A stretch of DNA of 64,000 nt from Hsuehochloa calcarea (GCA_036346395.1 CM070599.1:31797232-31861231), one strand, 5' to 3'. Shown: positions 34,351 through 48,000, numbered from the stretch's first letter. A program made the numbers and translations. The notes: generated by a model not told the origin, from the letters alone.

Positions 34351-35154
34351 TTTTTCAACATAAAAAATAGATATATTAAAGCACATAAAACAATAAATAT
34401 GAGGTGTGGGATGGTGATCCAACGTCCACAAAATTGAGTGAAATTTAACCAAAAAAAAAATCAGTCGCCTGTACTACAGTTAGACCCTTTCTTTTTTATA
34501 TTTGCTAAAAGGACTTAGGACATACTTGGCACCTTACTTAAATGTGTTTTGCGACCGAGTCATCCTAATTCCTATTGAAGATAAGTTAGAAGAAGCTCGA
34601 ACGTTACGAGAATATGAGATGTCATTATGAGAAGGCATCCAGGTGAGATGCTGCTCTCCACAGAAGAATGCATTTCCATCGTCTATCCGCCGGATTATCT
34701 ATGCAGCAAAGCATATAACGGAAGCGAAAGTTCTTATCCCTTTCCTAGTCTACCTCACGAACCGAAACAAAACCATTGTATACACGACTCGCACCTATAT
34801 TATCTGGAGCATCACATTCCCAAAACTAAGGCCAGAATTTTCCCAAGGGCGTCTTTCTACCAACGCTACGTGCAACATGTGTTGCAAGGAACCCTCGAAA
34901 GCCATTGATCTCCTACGCATCAAATTGCTTATTGCCGATCAGTGGCTGGTCAAATTGGTGTCGATTGCGCTGCAAGTGTTGGGAGTCCTCCTATCATAGG
35001 CGAGCTTAATACGAAATTTCGAAGAAATAATTGATCCAACAATCTCGTACGGAGGCATTTCCAAGAAGATCGCGCCGCAAAGCGAGAAGCACGAGAAGTA
35101 TCTACTTCCTGAAAGGCTGCGCATTGGTCGGAGTATTAAAAGTTCTCTTGTCAT

Positions 35155-35285
35155 GGACTGCAGAGGCAGGCAGGGGTAAAAAAACTCTTACGCGTGGGTT
35201 TCGAACGTAGGAATTTGTTACGTGCTCTGTACTCGTGGGGGGACTTCGGGAGGACCGTTGCACCACCCACCGATTGAAATCTAGC
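35155..35285 (-). mobile_element. SINE-like sequence with Pol III A and B boxes
   Basis: On the minus strand TGGTGCAACGG (35255-35265) fits the A box TRGYNNANNGG, and GTTCGAAAC (35198-35206) fits the B box GWTCRANNC exactly, 48 nt apart. A T-run follows (35180-35186). The downstream part gactgcagaggcaggc-taaaaaactctt-cgcgt is repeated at 35678-35725. Proper ends and target duplications were not identified. Confidence 0.4.
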
Positions 35286-36236
35286 CATCACATTTCCGAA
35301 GGTTCTGTTGTGTGTACGATGGTGTTAGTATCAACGCATAATGTTTCATTCTTTGGACATGTGAATACCATTTGAAACGCTGCTACATTAATCGAGGATA
35401 ATCCATAACTTACATAGGGAATACAAGAGGCTACGGGAAGAGATGATCGGTGACCAGTGACATTAAATGATCGACTAATTTTACTATATCGATATGCGAA
35501 ACGTTGGATCGGACTACTCTAACTTTTATTCCGTTGCACTGCGCGTCTAATGATATCGATTTATAATCTCTTACTTGCACAACTTTTTAATTCACGTGGT
35601 AAAAAATTTTAATTACGCGTCAGCGTAGATTACTTGTATCCAACAAAATAAAAGTCTCGTCATGCGGCAACGAGATGCAGACTGCAAAGGCAGGCCGGAC
35701 TAAAAAACTCTTGCGCGTCCACGCTTCCGGCGACGGTTGTTTCGAGCCGAACCACTTCACGATGGGCAGCCGAACATAGCATCGGACAAACCCAACAACG
35801 CTATGCAGCTTTAAAAATTTGGGCAAAAAAAGATGTTTTGTATGATCCATTTGGCATTTGCGCTCTCAGACAGCAGCAAGCTTCCATCGACTAGGTACCA
35901 GGGTTCTCAAAGTCCATTGTTTATTTGTCATTCACATCTTTAAAGTTCCTTTCACATGCCGATGAGATTAATCTGCTGACTATAGCAGACGACTTGCCAT
36001 GAGTGCTAGTAAACGTCTAGTGCGTTGCCGTGTCTTTATACAGACAGCATAGACTAGCGTCCATAATTAATATATGCACGAACAAGTAAATTTTTTTGTT
36101 TTATTTTTAATTAATTAAATTCATCCTTAAAACATTCAAGGCAATTGACTTTTATCCTTTTAAGCCAACATCCTATAAAAAGACAGATTAAACACCAAAA
36201 TTTTATTTTAAAGTTAACCCTTCGCTAATTGTATAA

Positions 36237-36595
36237 CCCTTCTAATATTTCTTTTTATTATTAATTAACTATTCTTTAAATTTTACCTTTTTTAACCTCT
36301 TGATCGTATCATCATCTGTGGTATGATAAAATAAAATTATCATGACATAGGATAAGTCCGCTAAAATAATACTTTTTATCACGTCACTGGTGATAGCGTG
36401 ACCAAACAACACTGTCACGGCACGAGTGGTGGCGTGAAAAGAGTTTATCCAGATACAAGCTGGCGTGATAGTGTTATTTTATCACACCATAGGTGGTGGA
36501 GTGACCAAAGAGGTCAGAATTGAAAATAAAATTTGCAAATGTTAACTTTAAAATAAAAATTAATAAGAGTTGATTAATAATTAAAAAAATTTAAA
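36237..36595. mobile_element. Foldback MITE, copy 1 (related to 40083-40447)
   Basis: Ends are AT-rich inverted repeats (tttttattattaattaac on the left; ttgattaataattaaaaaa on the right). The middle carries repeated gtcac-cc/ggcgtgac motifs. Its interior matches the element at 40083-40447 in the opposite orientation (ggcgtga-aagagttt-tc-agata). No coding capacity. Confidence 0.55.
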
Positions 36596-36629
36596 CTAGC
36601 ACCTCAGTAGTTTCTCAACACAAAAGGTA

Positions 36630-36875
36630 CTCCCTCCGTTCAAGTTTGTAGGACCTTTAAAAAGATGATTTTGTCCATAAATATAGGACGTACTTCATTT
36701 TTGAACGCAAAATTATTGTGATATTCTCTCTATACCCCTAATAAATGTTCAACTTTACGCTATATTCTCCATATGCATGCATTAGAGATAATAATTATAG
36801 GTAATATAGCCATTTTAAATATCTCATTGATCTATACACCAAGAGGAAATACGCTCTATAAACTTGGACGGGGAG
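36630..36875. mobile_element. Stowaway-type MITE
   Basis: Begins CTCCCTCCGTTCAAGTTTGT and ends ataaacttggacggggag, forming imperfect terminal inverted repeats of about 25 bp. TA dinucleotides flank both ends (36628-36629 and 36876-36877), the Tc1/mariner target duplication. 246 bp, AT-rich interior. Confidence 0.85.
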
Positions 36876-36942
36876 TAGTACTACTAGTATCCTTCTCTCT
36901 TTCTTCCAGCAATTAATACACCTTTTCTTGATGAACATTTTT

Positions 36943-37311
36943 TTTTTATGATTTAAGCTATTTTTTTAAAAAAATTAAAGATAACATCTCTCTAACTTTA
37001 TTTTCAATTTTGACTCATTTAGTCACGTCACAGTGCGCACCGTGACAAAAATATGTTGTCACACCACGGACCTCGGCGTGACAAACGAGCGATGTCACGC
37101 CGCCCTTTTGGCGTGACAAGAGTTAGCCCAAAAACGGACGTGTGCCGGTTCGAAGACTATCGTGGCAGCTTTAGTCACGTCATGGTACGTCGCGTGGCAG
37201 AGTATTTTTGTTACGCCGAGCATTGCGTCATGATCAAAGAAGGCAGAATTATAAATAAAGTAAAAAAAGTTATCTTAAAATATTTTTAAAAATAAATTGA
37301 ATCATAAAAAA
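36943..37311. mobile_element. Foldback MITE, copy 2
   Basis: Long imperfect inverted ends (ttttttatgatttaagct... and ...aatcataaaaaa), with internal motifs such as gtcacgccgcccttttggcgtgac that form hairpins. Resembles the elements at 36237 and 40083 in design and in the ataaagt/actttat TIR core. Confidence 0.55.
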
Positions 37312-40082
37312 GTTTCTTCCTCGACACAAACAAGCATAACGCGTAAGAAGCGAGGAGTCTTGTACTTTATTCGTATATTGGCTATAGAGTCCATGCAATT
37401 TGGTAGTATCCTTGCCAGCAACATGTGGAAAAAAATCATGGAAATAGCCATGCCAATTGGGAAATCTTCCTGCCCGGCTCGCTTCCATCGCATTGCTACT
37501 GGTCGTTTTCGCTAAACAAAAGCGACATTGCTAGTGGTCCATCAAAAATGGACAGACACCTCGCCGTGTTAGTGGGCTAGTGCCTCATAGGCAAATCGTG
37601 TGGACAAGGATCGCTCTCACGTTTGATTAGACGACTAACGCTAATTCTTGACGAGCCACCGATAGTGCCAACTCACCAAACTTATTCACAGGAACAGTTC
37701 AGTCTCAGGAATCGGAAATTCCCACCGAGTTACCCATGGACCAAATTGTGGACCGGCAGCATGTGGATGCGAATGCTCCTCCATTGGAGCGTGACTACGA
37801 CTGCAATCGAAATTTAAAAAAGGCATCACAACTGATTAGGCCAATGACATGTATCTCCTGTCTGCAGAAGTCACCTTCTACGGTCTTCGTATGCACCATC
37901 TGCCGCACATAAGAGGCACGATAGGACTACTAATTTTGTTATTTCGGATATGAAAAGACTATATTTACTATTTTTTTTTAAAAAACACTAAATAAGCCAA
38001 TAACTCCGTCTCTTCTGCAGCTGACCAAGCAAGGCCACAAAGATCTTGCGGTGAGTTGTCCATCAATTTCTTCGATTCACAGATATAGCAATTTGATTAA
38101 GCTTGGACTCGTGCGCACAGCAAAGAAGAGAGCGTTTCTTGCTGCATCAGCGTTGCAGCAATGGCACCTTCTGGTTGCTTCACCTGCTTCTTGTGCCAAC
38201 TCGGATTTGCACAGCACCCGGGGGAAAAAAACAAGTTTTTTTTAAATGGGAAAAGTACAAGTTGGGAAACGGGAAGTTACGAGCTCATTTGCACAGCACC
38301 TACTACTATTATTTGCAACTTGCAATTTGGAATTTGGAGTGAGAAACAAGCCACTATCTCCACATGGACGTGTACCCCATGAACTCCATCCACATGGAGG
38401 GTGTCCATTACGAAGGCTTGAAATTATTTGCGTCATTTTTTGGGGTAACCAACTCATGTGTCATTTGTTTGTCCTCTTGCCTTGCTAATCTTTGATTTGG
38501 TAGCTCCAATCATAGCATAGGACTATGGGAGTACTTGAAAGAGAGAGAGATAGGAAAAAAAAAGATTTATTTGAAGGGGTTGCAAATGGCGATTACTTGT
38601 AGACTGTGGTTTCGTGCTCTGGTTATGGCGAAGCATGTAAGCATTTTTTGGCTGTAATATGCTGTCATGCCTCTTAGCTAGCTCTTGTGATCCCCATCAA
38701 GAAAAGCATTACTTAAAGGCCATGCCAAGTCATCGTCATAGCATATATCAGTCCGAAACAAATCAACGAATAATTTTGTAGCTCGTCTGCACGTAGGAAA
38801 ACATAAAACGAGTAGCTCTCGTTTGAAATGCAGGAATTTTGCGGATATCAACCTGTCGTCATGTTTTTTAATGCGAACTTTCATATATTTTTTAGCTGTT
38901 TAGATGTACGTACAGGGATGCTTTAACAATGTAATGTCCACCGTCTATCAACCACCATTGATCAAGAGTCGAAGACGCTAACGATAATGCAATGGTTGTT
39001 TACTCTGCATTATTCTCTCTACCATGTCATCAGTATACTAGTTCAATACTCGTCATTTATTATGGATGTAAAAATGACAATCTTATCGTGTCGGGTTGTC
39101 AATCATTATTGGCTCAGTGACACGATATTTACTATCGGTGTCTCGCTCGTCAATCCAACAGACGTCGAAAAGGATAAAGGACGACGAACGACCACCAATT
39201 TCATATTTTAAATCGTGCATGTATATATTCTAAGACAATTGGCATCGACAGTGGTGCAGCAAGCCTCTAAATAATCGCTCGCCAATTAGTTCTTCCAATG
39301 ACTTGTTTACGCCCATAGGCGACGCTTAACGCATAGTTGAACACGGACTAGATAAAACAAAACGTTCGTGTCCCTGTCAGACACGGACTGATCGGTTAAT
39401 TAACTCCCAAATCATACTTCATTGGACCTGTGCTGCCAAGTTGTTTGAAGTTTCGAGCTGATACGTTGAGCTGGGGTGACAAATTCTCTGTGTCTGTGCT
39501 GTTGTCGCCTTGAATTGGACGGCGATGGCTAGCTAGCTTAAATTTTCCTCTCTCTTATCTCTGGCTCGTAGTAGAATCCAAAAGCCGGCTTTGCCGTCTT
39601 GTGTAATCAATCGCGTTCTATGCGATTTGGATTTTGGAAGCACACATTGACTGGGCGGAGTCTACTAATAGGATTGAAATGCACATATTTTGAATGAATT
39701 TAGACATGGACACGGTCTCTAAATGTACATGCCCTCGCTAGTTTTTTTTCTTCTTAACTTGGTGATGTATGTTTAGGGAGCCACGCGTGAACAAAAAATT
39801 GCTAAGAATTTTCACTTATTTTTTTTTTCGAGAGAAGAATCGTCACTTGCTAGTTGCTAGGTCTACTAGCCAAATTGTTTAGTGATTCAAATGATAAAAC
39901 CGAATGAAATGGCCTGCCTATGTAATCGTGATGAGGTCAATGTTTGGGCTTTGCAACGTGTACGTAGGAAGAGTTAAAGCTTAAGAGAGCTACTATTCAA
40001 TCATAACGTGTATGTAGGAAGAGTTAAGCTTAAGAGAGCTACTATTCAATCATCAATTCAATAAATTTTTAAAAGTTGAAAG
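37312..40082. other. Intergenic, no gene recognised
   Basis: Short open frames only, none with a recognisable motif. A direct repeat of about 40 bp (cgtgta(c/t)gtaggaagagttaa) lies at 39957-40052. Confidence 0.5.
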
Positions 40083-40447
40083 AATTTTTATTATTAATTA
40101 ACTCTTTTTAAATTTTATTTTAAAGTTAACATCCACGAACCTTTATTTCCAATTCTGACTCTTTTGGTCACACCATCACCCGTGGTGTGACAAAACAACA
40201 ATATCATATCAGCTCGTATCTGAGCAAACTCTTGTCACGCCACCACCCGTGGCGTAACAGTATTGCTTGATCAAGTCACAACCAGTGGCGTGACAAAAAG
40301 TACTATTTTAACGGGCTTATCCTATGATGTGATAATGTTATTTTGTCACGTCACACGTGATGGTATGATCAAAAAAGGAATTGAAAATAAAGTTCATGGA
40401 GGTTAACTTTAAAATAAAAATTAAAGGTTAATTAATAATAAAAAAAT
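40083..40447. mobile_element. Foldback MITE, copy 3 (best preserved)
   Basis: Terminal inverted repeats extend roughly 90 bp: left aatttttattattaattaac ... aaagttaac ... ttatttccaattc; right gaattgaaaataaagttc ... gttaactttaaaat ... gttaattaataataaaaaaa. The centre has four gtcac(g/a)cca-c-c--tggcgtgac palindromes. Target duplications are not certain. Family not identified; length and long TIRs suggest a Mutator- or hAT-derived MITE. Confidence 0.7.
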
Positions 40448-43400
40448 TCGTGCTAAAGAGACAAGGGGGTTAAAAGGAAGCAGGGGAAAAGAAGCGGACA
40501 AGATCGCTTTCTGGGCCAAGGTGATGTATAGCATGCGGCGTGTGATGCAATTTCTATGTCCGGCCAGGAAAGGTCTACATCCCGGGCAGATTCCTCTCGA
40601 GCCAGCGATGTGGGAGTAAACTTGGGACGGAGCCGAGCCGAGCGTCGCCGTCATGTGCTTATCCCCAGCCCCACCACTGCTTAGTGCTTACCAGGCACGA
40701 ACGCAGGCGGGCGGCGAGTAAAAAGTACAATGGTCCAACTGACTTGGGAATTTGAATTGATAAAATCTTTTTAACCCGAAAAGGTTTATTTTAATCCATT
40801 TCTATTCAAATAAACTCTATAAACTCTCAGGTGGGGAAGAAACTACATCTGTAACCCTTCCGAGCACCCCTAACACCAACACCGAGCCTAGAGGCGACAC
40901 TGTCTAACCTCAATGTTCAGTAATGGCGTCCAAATAGCCACAAATTCAGGACACGCATTGCTTCATTTCAGTCGTTTGTTTGCAAGTTTATAGTATAGTA
41001 TACGATGTGGTACCACGAAAAGAAAGTCTCACCTCATTTTTCTGTTAGGATAATGGTTTACGACGGGTGGCACGACGTTGGGCCAACCTATGTTGTAAGT
41101 ACAGCGGTTTTAGTAAATATTTAAAATTAATTTTAACATAATTAATGATAATTAAAACATATTTTCAATAGCATTTAAATGATAAAATTAACATATAATT
41201 ATGTAAATCTTCCATGACATTTAAACATGATAATATACTCAAAATATAGAATATGTGAACAATTAAAATCAGCATAATACTCAGATTTAATATTTTGTCC
41301 ATTGCTTTCAGATGTCATGTTGCTCAAGATTAAATCTTGGTCTTCACAATACTTATGTCAATATCTCTTCACCAATTTAATATAACAACTACAAATCAGA
41401 CTTTGAGCTCAGACTAATGCTTTACTAATATATCAAGATTTATCTCTTAAACAACAATTATACTTTCAATCAACAGAGAATCAAATATTGAACAGTGTGA
41501 ATAGAATTACAAAATCAGCACATAAACTTTTCTACAAACATAATATTACAACGCAAAAGGCTCACAGAGTCAGTACTTAAGCCTTTCACAAACAAAATAT
41601 CTCAGTGCAAAAGTTCACATAGGATCAACAATATCACAGAAGAAATGATCAAGCTCCTTCCAGTCACAACTGAACTACATAAAGTATCAAAACTACTAGA
41701 TAAAGTTGACAACAATAAGCAATCCAATTTGGCTCAAATCCGATTTTAGTTATCAATTCAATCTCAGATTTTAACAATCATCATCGAGCTAATACACCGA
41801 ACCCGTAGGAGCAATATGCAATATCTCCCCATACTAATATATGTTCAATTTCAGAATTTAACTAGCACATCACATGTATGCAAAGTAATGCACAAAATGG
41901 AATATTGTGATACTCACAAAGTTGATGGCACTCAAAGCCAACGAGAAAAAAATTCAGACAAGGCACGCCAAAAGGCGCTGACTCAAAAAACCAATCGCTC
42001 GTTGTGCCGCAAAGAATGGATGAGGTCGTCGAAAATACAATGTCAATTCGCAATTTCGGGACACACCAAATTTACGAAGTTGAGGTACAAAGATGTTGCA
42101 CAAGACCAACCAACAAGATGCTCCAGTCGAAAGCACCAAGTCACCAAAGAAAACCTGAATTGAAGTTCTTCTTCCTTACCACTGAACAAGCCAGAGCCAC
42201 CAATGTGCATGTTTCAAGTTTACTCACAGAGCACCCAACAGGAAAAGGGTGAGAAGAAAACCGATCGGATGCGTAAGGAAGATTGTTCTAGGCCTCACCA
42301 CCAACAGCACCGAGTCAATCCCGACAGCGTAGCAGCACCAAGACTAAAAAACGAAACCAAATCGGGAAGAAGAGGAACCAAGAATTTTGGGGAAAGCTCA
42401 CTAATTTCTCGAGTCATCGAGAAAAAGAACCAAAGTGCCTTAAGAAGAGAGGAGGAAGAATCCCACGCGGTGGCAGCCAACAGCCAGCGCGAGGCGCACG
42501 GGCCGCCAGCGCCGCTCCCCTCTGAAATCGCAATCCAGTGCTCCACACAAGAATATGGGATTTGGCTGGAGACTCCAGCCCTTATCCCACCGATAGGTGG
42601 GACCCACCTCCTTTTATTTTATTTTTTTTTTTCTTATTTTCTCTAATTGAGAAACTACCAAAATACCCTCAAAATATCTAACAACCTATCTTTGTTCATC
42701 AGAGCAAACAAGAAGAGAAATGCATGCGTGGTAATTAACATGAAAAGATGGCCTCCAGATCGGTGTACAGTTTCTACAAAAATGCGTGGTAGCTATGGAT
42801 GGATTGCAAAGCTGCGAATTTGCAGGGTTTCACGTGGAATATTCAGATTATAGGCTATGGGAATATTCACAGGACGGTGATGTGTCCTGTATCGCCAACT
42901 CCATTGTAGGGCCTCCAGCTGCGCATACAAAAAAAAAGAGGATACACACACTCCAAATTCCTAATCCATGACAACTGTTCAAAATATGGGATGCCATTTG
43001 TGCCCATCCAATGGCCTAGTTAAGCTCCGACCCAATTCTCTCTTAGCAACAAATCAAAACTACCTGCAGACACAACATGTTGTTTTGGAAATTGACATAG
43101 TTATCAAAGTCAAAACTCAACTTTGATCACTAATTTATTTTATAATATATTTATAACACATAATAATATTAAAATACTTTCGAGACAAATCTATATATCC
43201 AATATTAATATTTAAAAATATATTGATAGTCAAAGTTCGACTACATGGATTTTAAAACGATATGTATTTGTGATTGGAGGGAGTAACCCATCATCACCTG
43301 AATACGTGAAGCAACCCAAATCTTATCGAAACTCGTTCTCTCCTCCCCTTGATCCCCTCAACATAATACGTGCTATATCGGTATATGCGAAAGACTTGAG

Positions 43401-44946
43401 ATTGAACATTGTTGTGAGTGTTCACTCATACTATATTGTATATGCGATAGAAGTTGCATGTGAACATGTAGCGTAGAGACACCTTGCGTTTAATGATAAG
43501 AGAAATTGAGACTTGAGTATGAGAAGAATGATGAATAAATAGTAATGTTGATGGTGATAACGTTTATAGTTGAATTGATCATTGTTCAGTGTGTATTATT
43601 ATGCTTGTTGAGCCGGAGACTCACTCTTACTTTACTGTTATGTTTTGGTGACTTTTGACGATGTTGCACACAGGAAGGGTTAGTGCATTTGTAGTCACAT
43701 CATACATTCAAATACTAGAAACATTGCCCATGACACTTTATCATATAATTAGGATATGATGGTATTGCTTTGGCTTAGATGATAGGTTGAAGTTTATTAC
43801 TCATTTAATAGTCTTTATGTGATTGGGTTGTGTAAATCTTGGTTTATTATCTTGCTGTGATTCATATGAATTAATTAACTATGATTGTCTTATCGTTGTG
43901 CTTGTATTAATTTGACCTATGGACGAGTTTTATCATTGATGTATTTGATGTAATTTTATATTAATTGATATTAAAATTAATAGTTAGTACAGTTTAATAG
44001 CATTCCGAGCTCTCTTTCTCACGACGACGCCGCCGCATGGGGCGCACGGTCCATGATAGGTGATGACAGGAGCAACTGTGAGACGCCGTTTCACATGGAC
44101 AATCTTTTGCGTCTGCTGCTGTACCAGGAAAGCCTTGTTCGGATCGTCGGCATGGAACACGACGAGGACACCCACTGCGTACTCTCTTCTTCTCTTGGAA
44201 GATGTATGCCTTACGAAACCGACACCCCTCGGGGAGGTGCCGCCGGCCCTATGGCTCCGCTCGATTTTAGGTTAGAGAGGCTTACAATTATGTACCAAGA
44301 GATCATCGGAATAAAGAAAAGCCTACGGATTTGCTCCCTCATCTCGTGTTTCTCTACTTCTGCGCTCGCTAATTGTTGCGACTGATCTTGCTTAATAGTG
44401 TTGATTGATTATTGGATCGCTCGTGACGGCACGGTTTTCGAACAGTCCGATGGATTCGGATTTCAGAGCCTTACTATGATTTACCTAACAGATCTGCATT
44501 TTGCACCTCTGTAATTTGTTTCTAACAGATTTTCTTTTAGTTACATCCACCCGTCAAATGGCAAAAATTTATCCGGGTATGCGCCGATACTTGACTTGAA
44601 GCATGTTTGCTAGCTAGAGTGCCATCGAAAAGAGGAAAATCATGAGGCGACTTTAGACGTGGAAGTACGGCTACGATTTCATGTGTGTGCTACGGATGTA
44701 CGTGTCCGCTGTTTTAATCTAAAAAATCCATCTCACAAAAAAAAAGAGGTATAAGATAACACTACACACCGGTTGAGTGAATTGAGAGGTTGGAATTTGG
44801 ATCGGACGGTTTTACGAGCGGGCTCTCACACGAGTGCACATGAATCTGCTCAAATAGTGGGCATGAATCAAGCCCATCCGTACCCATCTGGCCCAGTATA
44901 AGCCCAATTCGTAGCAAATTAAAGCCCACATCCTGTCACTCCAAGC
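40448..44946. other. Intergenic, no gene recognised
   Basis: AT-rich DNA with short open frames on both strands (for example 41816-42163, 42203-42646, 44053-44385) that show no known domain. Includes the Stowaway-like remnant at 43085-43287 and the start of the PCH2 promoter. Confidence 0.5.
43085..43287. mobile_element. Stowaway-like MITE remnant
   Basis: The right end reads tgattggagggagta, the inverse of the TACTCCCTCC terminus of grass Stowaway-type elements. Internal inverted motifs gtcaaaactcaactttgatc and gatagtcaaagttcgact fit the common consensus. The left terminus is eroded. Confidence 0.55.
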
Positions 44947-44954
44947 GCGGGAAA
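44947..44954 (-). promoter_or_regulatory. E2F-type site upstream of PCH2/CRC1
   Basis: TTTCCCGC on the minus strand (gcgggaaa on plus), a perfect E2F consensus, 117 nt upstream of the PCH2 ATG. Function inferred only. Confidence 0.45.
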
Positions 44955-44968
44955 CTCAAATCTTCTCA

Positions 44969-45017
44969 AAACTCCTCCTCCTCCTCCTCCCCATTTCCTC
45001 CACCTTCTCCTCCCCAA
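44969..45017 (+). promoter_or_regulatory. Pyrimidine patch of the PCH2/CRC1 core promoter
   Basis: Nearly uninterrupted C/T (ctcctcctcctcctccccat..., to tctcctcccc) ending about 55 nt before the ATG. Such Y patches mark many plant core promoters close to the transcription start. No clear TATA box was found. Confidence 0.4.
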
Positions 45018-45070
45018 ACCCAAAACCCTAGATTTTTTTTTCTTAGGCTCTCACGTGGAGCTTGGCCGCC

Positions 45071-48000
45071 ATGAGTGCTCCCATGGAGATCTCCTTCGAT
45101 CCCCACCCTGCTCCACCCTCTGTGCCTGCCTCCACCTCCGCCCCACCCATGGCGCCTGCCGCCGCCGTCGTGGTCTCCTCCTCGATGCAGCCGTCGGCGC
45201 TGGCCGCGGCCGTGCCCTCCCCAGCCGACGACAAGGTCCCCGTATCAGGTGGGTGCTTCTTTTCCCGCTTTGGTGCCTCGCCCTAGCGAACGCGTGCCTA
45301 GTGTGGCTTGGGAATGCTGATTTGGTGGGGTTGTTGTTGTTTTTTTGTGTGCCTGCAGTTGAGGTGCTGCTGCACGCCACGAGCACGGCTCGCGCCGAGG
45401 ATGTCCAGGCGGCGGTGGAGAGGTCGCTGCTTGTTCTAGTTAGATTTTTGCTCTCAATTTAATTTTGGTTATTGTTTTATGAGTAGGTTATGTACGAGCG
45501 CTTTAGGTGTGCTGGTTTAGAGATAGTGGGGTTCTGGAAATGTGGAAGGATTGTTTGAAGGAAGTTGGTGAAGCTGTGATTTTGCAGTGTTGTTACTGGG
45601 ATGTGTTGTGAGAGTTGGTAACCGATAGTACTTGAATTTGGGGGGGGAAGCAATACAAATGTTGGGTAAATAATGGCTTGCGTTGCAGCAAATTGGGGTA
45701 ATGTAACTTGTGAAATCACTGTGCCAAACTAGGAGTCGTCAAAAGTTTCAAATAGGTATGGCAGAGCAGGAGCAGATTTTAAGAAAATATCAGATAGCTC
45801 CTAGGTTCTGTAACAGATTAGTAACAATTAGGTGGAGATTCATGATGTGTCACATGCTTATAAGCCAATCATTCCAAAAATTATACCAATGCTCATCCTT
45901 GGCTTATTGAAAGTACGTAGAAAGCAGTAAAGGCATTTTAAAATCCTATCATCTGTAGTGGTATGTTCAGAACAGAACACCAAATAGTTTGGCTTTTTAT
46001 TATTGAAGTGGTAATGACTAATGAATGCTGAAGGCATGAAATTAACATAGTTTCCTGAAGAGAGTTTCCGGGATTTTATACTAACTCATAGGATCATTAT
46101 TAAACTTGCACAATTACTGGCATCTTCTCTTACAAACCATTAACACATGTTATTGCTCACACTTAAAATTTACTAATCGCTTGTTCAATCAGGATGTTAG
46201 AAACTCGAAGCTTAAGCTATGTTGATGGTCCTGTCCCGATTCCTGCTGATGATCCTTTTCTTCTCGAAAATGTTAAAAGGATCCAAATCTGTGACACTGG
46301 TATGATGATTCACTTAATCTGGGAAGTGTGCTCTCTTGACTTCTGTTATTTGGGTAGCTCTTGTTCTGATTTCTTGCCTTTTACATAGACGAGTGGGTTG
46401 AGAATCACAAAGTTCTGTTATTTTGGCAAGTCAAGGCTGTCGTGCATGTATTCCAGGTACACAGCTATTAATGGTTACTGCCTTAATCACTTCAGTTCTT
46501 TCAAAAACAGAGTTTTTTTTGGTGTGTTGACTTGTTGGCTATCTTGTTTCTTTGCTCAATTGCATGATAATTGCTAGAGTTGTTTCATCTTGACATCATA
46601 AGCTTTCTTTTGAATGCCGCTGAGGTGCTAGCCTTTTGTTGCTTTGACTCAAATTTCACGTTTTTTTCTTTGGAGACACCCGAAGTTACTTTCTGCATTC
46701 CACCACTGACCCTGAGGAATAGTTTTTTTCGAGATATGGGTTACTCCATGTTCTGTATTCAAACAAAGAGTCAAAGAGACAATATTTTGGTTCCAATTTG
46801 TTGTACCACAAGCTGATTTCCTTATGCTGCAGCTGTGCGAAGATGGTCCAGGTGAGGAACCAAGTGAAGATGGCACACTCTCTAGCTTCAATGAGTGGGC
46901 TCTACCTGCCAAAGAATTTGATGGATTGTGGGAAAGGTTTGGTTTGAAATAATTTTATACTTAACCAGCATAATCTCTACCTTTTATTGTGTTGGTGATA
47001 TCATCAGTGTTTGCAGCTTACTATATGAAGTGGGTCTCAAGCAGAGGTTGCTGAGATATGCTGCTAGTGCTTTGCTGTTTACTGAAAGAGGTGTAGACTC
47101 ATGCCTTGTTTCGTGGAACCGGTAAGCATCTTTCTCATTCTTACACACATTCAGAGACTGGACATGTCATCTGAAGTAGCATTTTCGGTTGAAGTTTTTC
47201 CCTCCTAAGATTAGCCATACAACCATAGAAACACTTAGGCTCCTTCTATTTTTGTATGGGTAAGGTTGTACTTGTGCTTGTGAAACCTTGAAATGACATG
47301 TGCGCCTACTGCTGCAATTCCATGCACTAGGCACCACTGATCTACCCCTTCTGTTGATGGGTGTTGTTTGGTGGAATATTGAGGGTGTACAAAATATTTC
47401 AAAAGAACTGCACTTTAATTATCAAGAGATGCTTACTCAATGTAGAAAAATTTTGATGTAAATACCTGAGCATTTTGTGAGAAATTAGTCATCTTAATGC
47501 ACATGTAGGTCTGCGCTTTAAATTATAAAATGCTTCTTCATTCTTTTAATTGTTTATATGTTTCTTAACAACAAATTGCAGGATTGTACTTTTGCATGGT
47601 CCACCTGGAACAGGAAAGACTTCCTTGTGTAAAGCACTAGCTCAGAAACTTTCTATTCACCTCAAGTCAAGGTCTGTGCTGAATGAGATACAAGACTATT
47701 TTTGGTGTAATAAATATTGCGTTATTCATTACTATCACTTTTTTTGTTAGGTATTCTATGTGTCAATTGATTGAAGTCAATGCCCATTCGTTGTTCAGCA
47801 AGTGGTTTTCTGAAAGTGGAAAACTGGTATGCCTTTTTTGTGCACATGTTATCATGCCTGTTATGGTACACATGTTCACCTGTTGTGTCACGTACCTTAG
47901 TTCATAACGGGGTAACTACCGTCAGGAAGAAGGCCGGACGGCATCGGCTTAGTGGGATGAGAGATTAGATTATAGACTGAGATAATAGAATATTGGGAGA

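Larger units (their letters stand above)
34351..36620. other. Gene-poor intergenic DNA
   Basis: Open frames at 34627-34999 and 35620-35850 show no recognisable domain. Contains the SINE-like element at 35155-35285 and the foldback element at 36237-36595. Confidence 0.5.

Noticed and set aside
34627..34999. 93- and 118-codon overlapping frames
   Set aside because: No recognised domain, no splice context, overlapping phases.
41816..42646. Chain of plus-strand open frames resembling a multi-exon gene
   Set aside because: No recognisable protein family and composition like decayed repeat DNA.
44053..44385. 110-codon frame upstream of PCH2
   Set aside because: No known motif; overlapping frames of equal quality.
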